64,000 bases of DNA from positions 124,001 to 188,000 of the forward strand of contig JAPWKH010000031.1 of NCBI GenBank assembly GCA_028283605.1, given 5' to 3'. Numbering within the stretch: the first letter of the stretch is position 1; every line of letters starts with the position of its first letter. Position numbers and translations under genes: made by a program. Below, one piece after another: positions 61,157 to 64,000 of the stretch. Source of the DNA: Arachidicoccus sp. GTDB lineage: Bacteria; Bacteroidota; Bacteroidia; Chitinophagales; Chitinophagaceae. The notes under the pieces are model-generated. The model was not told the DNA's origin and did no database searches. It was given only the letters and a program-made list of their open reading frames with translations.

Positions 61157-62191
61157 CTATATATTCCAATCAAACTCCTTTACCGTATCTACAAATGTTC
61201 TAGCATTATCAACAGGCACATTTGGCAAAATGCCGTGCCCTAAATTAGCGATGTATCTTTCTTTACCAAACTCGCGCAACATTTGCTGCACTGCTGTTTT
61301 CAATTGCGGAATAGGAGATAATAATTTGGCAGGATCAAAGTTTCCCTGCAGCGTTACATCGTTTCCTGTAAATGCACGCGCTTGTTTCGCATCAATACAC
61401 CAATCAATTCCTAAACCACCTGCGCCGGTTTCTGCCATTTCTTTTAAAGAATGCCAAGCGCCTTTTGCAAAGATGATAACCGGTGCATCATCTTTAACCG
61501 CTGCAACAATTTGCCGAATATATTTCAATGAAAATGCTGAGAAATCCTGCGGACTCAACAAGCCGCCCCAACTGTCGAAAACTTGCACCAGATCTGCACC
61601 AGCAGCGATTTGCGCTTTCAAATATGCAATCGTAGTATCTGTAATCATTTGCAATAATCGATGTGCGAGCTCAGGTTGCGTATAGCAAAATGCTTTGGCT
61701 TCATCAAACGTTTTAGAGCCTTTGCCTTGCACCATATAACACAACAATGTCCAAGGCGCGCCTGCAAAACCAATCAACGGAACACGATTGTTGAGTTCTT
61801 GTTTAATCAATTTTATCGCATCGAAAACATACTGCAACGTTTCGTTTACATCGGGAACTTTTATTCTTTTTAAATCTTTTTCGGTATGAATCGGTTCCGG
61901 CAAAAAAGGACCTTTGCTTTCTATTAACTGCACTTCCAAGCCCATTGCCTGAGGCACAACGAGAATGTCAGAAAACAATATCGCTGCATCCACACCGATA
62001 ATATCAACCGGTTGCAAAGTGATTTCGCAAGCCAGTTCAGGTGTTTGACAACGATCAAAGAATGAATATTTTTCGCGCAGCTTCATGTATTCAGGCAAAT
62101 AACGCCCCGCCTGACGCATCATCCAGACAGGCACACGTTCTACATTTTCACCTTTTAATGCTCGTAATATTAAATCGTTTTTTAAAGGCAT
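61157..62191 (-). CDS. hemE: Uroporphyrinogen decarboxylase
   Basis: A 344-aa enzyme converting uroporphyrinogen III to coproporphyrinogen [23 protein letters not shown] (about residues 21-40) is the family signature with the substrate-binding Arg residues, followed by '[16 protein letters not shown]' (about 68-83, catalytic Asp in FSD) and '[16 protein letters not shown]' (about 140-155). Start and length are normal. A degenerate CACAGAG-type repeat lies upstream (62204-62290). Confidence 0.95.
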   Translation of the reverse strand: MPLKNDLILRALKGENVERVPVWMMRQAGRYLPEYMKLREKYSFFDRCQTPELACEITLQPVDIIGVDAAILFSDILVVPQAMGLEVQLIESKGPFLPEPIHTEKDLKRIKVPDVNETLQYVFDAIKLIKQELNNRVPLIGFAGAPWTLLCYMVQGKGSKTFDEAKAFCYTQPELAHRLLQMITDTTIAYLKAQIAAGADLVQVFDSWGGLLSPQDFSAFSLKYIRQIVAAVKDDAPVIIFAKGAWHSLKEMAETGAGGLGIDWCIDAKQARAFTGNDVTLQGNFDPAKLLSPIPQLKTAVQQMLREFGKERYIANLGHGILPNVPVDNARTFVDTVKEFDWNI

Positions 62192-62203
62192 TTATTTGTT
62201 GTT

Positions 62204-62290
62204 TTTAACCTCAGGGGAAACGTAGTTTTTCACAGAGATAATGTAGTTGCTTTAATTACTCTATGTTTTCTCATTTAGACCTCCGGTTAT
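62204..62290. repeat. Degenerate solo CACAGAG-family repeat
   Basis: TTTTTAACCTCAGGGGAAACGTAG, CACAGAGATAATG and later CTCTATGTTTTCTCATTTAGACC keep the layout of the two repeats around the GxxExxY gene but with many changes. It lies between hemE and the flavin-reductase gene, and no gene is inside it. Confidence 0.6.
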
Positions 62291-62297
62291 GTTTTCA

Positions 62298-62822
62298 TTA
62301 TAATTTATTTTGAAAAATCTGTACTGCTTTCTTCAATGCTTCTTTTGTTGCAGCATCCGTAATAATATTATTGTCGTCAATTTTTGTTTTAGCAAAAGAA
62401 ACCAAAACATTGGTTTCATCCACATCCGCTTCAATTACATTCAATACATCTATCAAAGACTGATGTGCTTTTTGGCCTGATGAAGAAGCCGTAATTAGCA
62501 ATACAGGCTTTCGCGAAAAGGAAGAAGAAGAAACCGTCCAGTCAATTGCGTTCTTCAACGTTCCGGGAATGCCCATTGCATATTCCGGCGTTGAAATAAT
62601 AATTCCATCTGATGAAACTATTTGTTGTCTAAAATCTTTCACGCTGTCTATCACATTGTCTTTATCATCATCCGGATTGAAATGCGGAATATTTATCAAG
62701 CTATCAAGTTCTGTTATTTGTATATCATTTCCTAATAGCTTTTTTACCGCTTCAATATAACGATGATTGGTAGAGTCTTTTCTTGTGCTTCCACAAATAG
62801 CAAATACTTTTTTCATCAACAT
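62298..62822 (-). CDS. NADPH-dependent FMN reductase family flavoprotein
   Basis: A 174-aa flavodoxin-fold protein. The FMN phosphate loop is GSTRKDSTN (about residues 11-19) and the second flavin segment is TPEYAMGIPGTLKNAIDW (about 79-96), typical of NADPH-dependent FMN reductases and chromate/quinone reductases. Its ATG overlaps the hemD stop by one base, so it is probably translated with hemD. A role as electron donor or in porphyrin redox chemistry is plausible but unproven. Met3 (62816) is an alternative start. Confidence 0.87.
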   Translation of the reverse strand: MLMKKVFAICGSTRKDSTNHRYIEAVKKLLGNDIQITELDSLINIPHFNPDDDKDNVIDSVKDFRQQIVSSDGIIISTPEYAMGIPGTLKNAIDWTVSSSSFSRKPVLLITASSSGQKAHQSLIDVLNVIEADVDETNVLVSFAKTKIDDNNIITDAATKEALKKAVQIFQNKL

Positions 62823-63526
62823 TAATCATTTTCAAAATCAAAATTTCTTACTTCTTTCAATACACTTTCGGCACTTGGAAAAACGGCCGTAACAATTGTA
62901 TTTTTCGTAAACTTTCGCAATGCTTTTGACGTTGTTTTTCCTACGGAAAATAAAACGGTTTTATCATCAATATTATTCAAAGAAAAAAAACTTTCTACTG
63001 CACTCGGACTGAAAAATAAAATACCATTGTAATTTTCGTTTATCTTTTGAGGTAAAGCATTTGTTTCGTAAACTATTACTTCTGCTAAATTAATTGATTC
63101 GCGCAAAAGCTTATCAGGCAAAGTGTTCAGCCGCTGATTGCCGCAAAAAAACACGCAGGAATCTATTTCTTTATTCTCTAAAATTTTGTCTGCCAACGAT
63201 GAAGCATTATGTTCGGTGCCTAAAATCATCTCTTCATTTATATAATTCAGCAACGCATCTTTTGTTGCGCCGGAAGTACAAAATATTTTCCAATCGGGCA
63301 TTGTATTTATCTGTGCAAAAACAGTTTCTACGGCATTTATACTTGTAAATATTGCAGCAATTTTTTTGTTTGAATATTGTTTAATTTTTTCCTTGATTGA
63401 GTCATCATTAACAGATTTTGTTTCTATGAAATTGATGATATCAATTTGAATATTTGAAGATTTAGCTTGCTGTACCAAATCTTCTGAAATTGATTTTGTG
63501 CTTAATATTTTGATGAGTTTAATCAT
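62822..63526 (-). CDS. hemD: Uroporphyrinogen-III synthase
   Basis: A 234-aa enzyme that cyclises hydroxymethylbilane with inversion of ring D. HemD proteins are poorly conserved. Visible support: the two-lobed Rossmann-like pattern, IAAIFTSINAVETVFAQI (about residues 55-72, family 'iFtS.naV'), and 'YNGILFFSPSAVESFFSL' (about 165-182, family 'ilFtSpsav..f') with 'VGKTTSKALRKF' (about 195-206). Its position between hemC and hemE in the same direction strongly supports the call. Confidence 0.88.
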   Translation of the reverse strand: MIKLIKILSTKSISEDLVQQAKSSNIQIDIINFIETKSVNDDSIKEKIKQYSNKKIAAIFTSINAVETVFAQINTMPDWKIFCTSGATKDALLNYINEEMILGTEHNASSLADKILENKEIDSCVFFCGNQRLNTLPDKLLRESINLAEVIVYETNALPQKINENYNGILFFSPSAVESFFSLNNIDDKTVLFSVGKTTSKALRKFTKNTIVTAVFPSAESVLKEVRNFDFEND

Positions 63527-63607
63527 TATTTCTTTTCACGCGCCAAGAAAAAGAAAGCAAAGAACACAACATTGAGTAGTTTGCTCTCGTTAATTTTTAA
63601 TAAGAAT

Positions 63608-64000
63608 TTATTTTTGTACAATTGCTTTCACAATTTCCTCCGCACCATTTTCTAATAATTCCTTTGCTGCCAAAACGCCCAGTTCATTGGCATTTGCAGC
63701 AATTGTTTCTTTTTCTATTTCTAATTTCTGTTTTCCATCGGGGGAGAGAATATTTCCTTTGAAAAAAATTTTATCATCTGCAAATTCTGCGAAAGCGCTT
63801 ATAGGTGTTGAGCATCCACCCATTAATGTTTTTAAAAAATCGCGTTCAATCTTCGTGCATAAGGCTGTTTGTTCATCATTCAAAGAATGAATTTTTTCAA
63901 ACGTTACTTTATCATCATTTCTGCACACCACCATGATGGCGCCTTGTGCGGGCGCGGGCAACATCCAATCAATCTCTATTGATGTTGTCGGGCGTTCATT
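63608..64000 (-). CDS. hemC: Hydroxymethylbilane synthase, C-terminal part (continues beyond window)
   Basis: Porphobilinogen deaminase, which builds the linear tetrapyrrole on a dipyrromethane cofactor. The frame is open through the window edge; the in-window part begins NERPTTSIEIDWMLPAPAQGAI, a family signature (MLPAPGQGALA). The cofactor-binding Cys is in FLKTLMGGCSTPIS (about 58 residues into the visible part). It heads the leftward order hemC-hemD-flavin reductase-hemE. Confidence 0.94.
   Translation of the reverse strand, partial: NERPTTSIEIDWMLPAPAQGAIMVVCRNDDKVTFEKIHSLNDEQTALCTKIERDFLKTLMGGCSTPISAFAEFADDKIFFKGNILSPDGKQKLEIEKETIAANANELGVLAAKELLENGAEEIVKAIVQK

Overview
The window is AT-rich chromosomal DNA of a Bacteroidota bacterium, most likely a member of the Chitinophagaceae (order Chitinophagales). 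Evidence: a T9SS type A sorting domain, Bacteroidota-type promoters (-33 TTTG / -7 TAnnTTTG), weak Shine-Dalgarno sequences, a separate topoisomerase IV pair, a membrane pyrophosphatase, an MqnA-type menaquinone enzyme, and small gene families typical of this phylum (DUF1835, DUF983, GxxExxY, four-helix-bundle proteins). I cannot name the genus. I saw no rRNA, tRNA or CRISPR array. Promoter and operator calls are made by eye.

Layout. 0-6.7 kb: the dnaX end, uppP, a UMF1 transporter, a three-gene minus-strand block (membrane protein, PhnP-like MBL hydrolase, ComEA-like HhH protein), guanine deaminase and miaE. 6.7-8.3 kb: two decaying neighbours, a Crp/Fnr regulator and a quinone oxidoreductase, both broken by frameshifts. 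8.4-15.4 kb: YceI, AraC regulator, secreted hydrolase, Nudix, a GIY-YIG gene between palindromes, cystathionine beta-synthase, ruvB. 15.4-19.3 kb: a TetR-controlled set (DHA2 pump and two SDRs) with two nearly identical 32-bp operator palindromes. 19.5-26.7 kb: pssA, a DUF2723-tail-like secreted protein, coaD, pyrB, fbp, hppA.

26.7-31.5 kb is an accessory segment bracketed by two copies of a ~185-bp direct repeat. It holds a 61-aa protein, a DUF892 ferritin-like protein, a large catalase and a dead IS630 element with both ends intact. 31.5-34.1 kb is a PadR/PspC pair. 34.2-41.5 kb has parC and parE, separated by a membrane-associated protein, a VOC protein, a PIN toxin-antitoxin pair, a DUF1835 protein and a truncated four-helix-bundle gene. 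41.6-45.7 kb: a T9SS cargo protein and an HxlR/esterase pair flanked by 44-bp direct repeats, then an AraJ-like transporter. 45.7-49.6 kb: cysteine desulfurase, prfB with its programmed +1 frameshift, tilS. 49.6-54.6 kb: a complete tripartite efflux operon (tetR-tolC-hlyD-emrB). 54.7-58 kb: purB, mqnA, two membrane proteins. 58-64 kb: a heme cluster transcribed leftwards, hemC-hemD-flavin reductase-hemE-SnoaL-hemF-GxxExxY-hemB.

The most interesting pattern is a recurring architecture. Three unrelated small genes (GIY-YIG, GxxExxY, four-helix-bundle) each sit between inverted repeats of a family specific to that gene, and each repeat family also has gene-less copies elsewhere in the window. 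This resembles the REP/RAYT relationship but with different protein families. It is a hypothesis that genome-wide searches can test.
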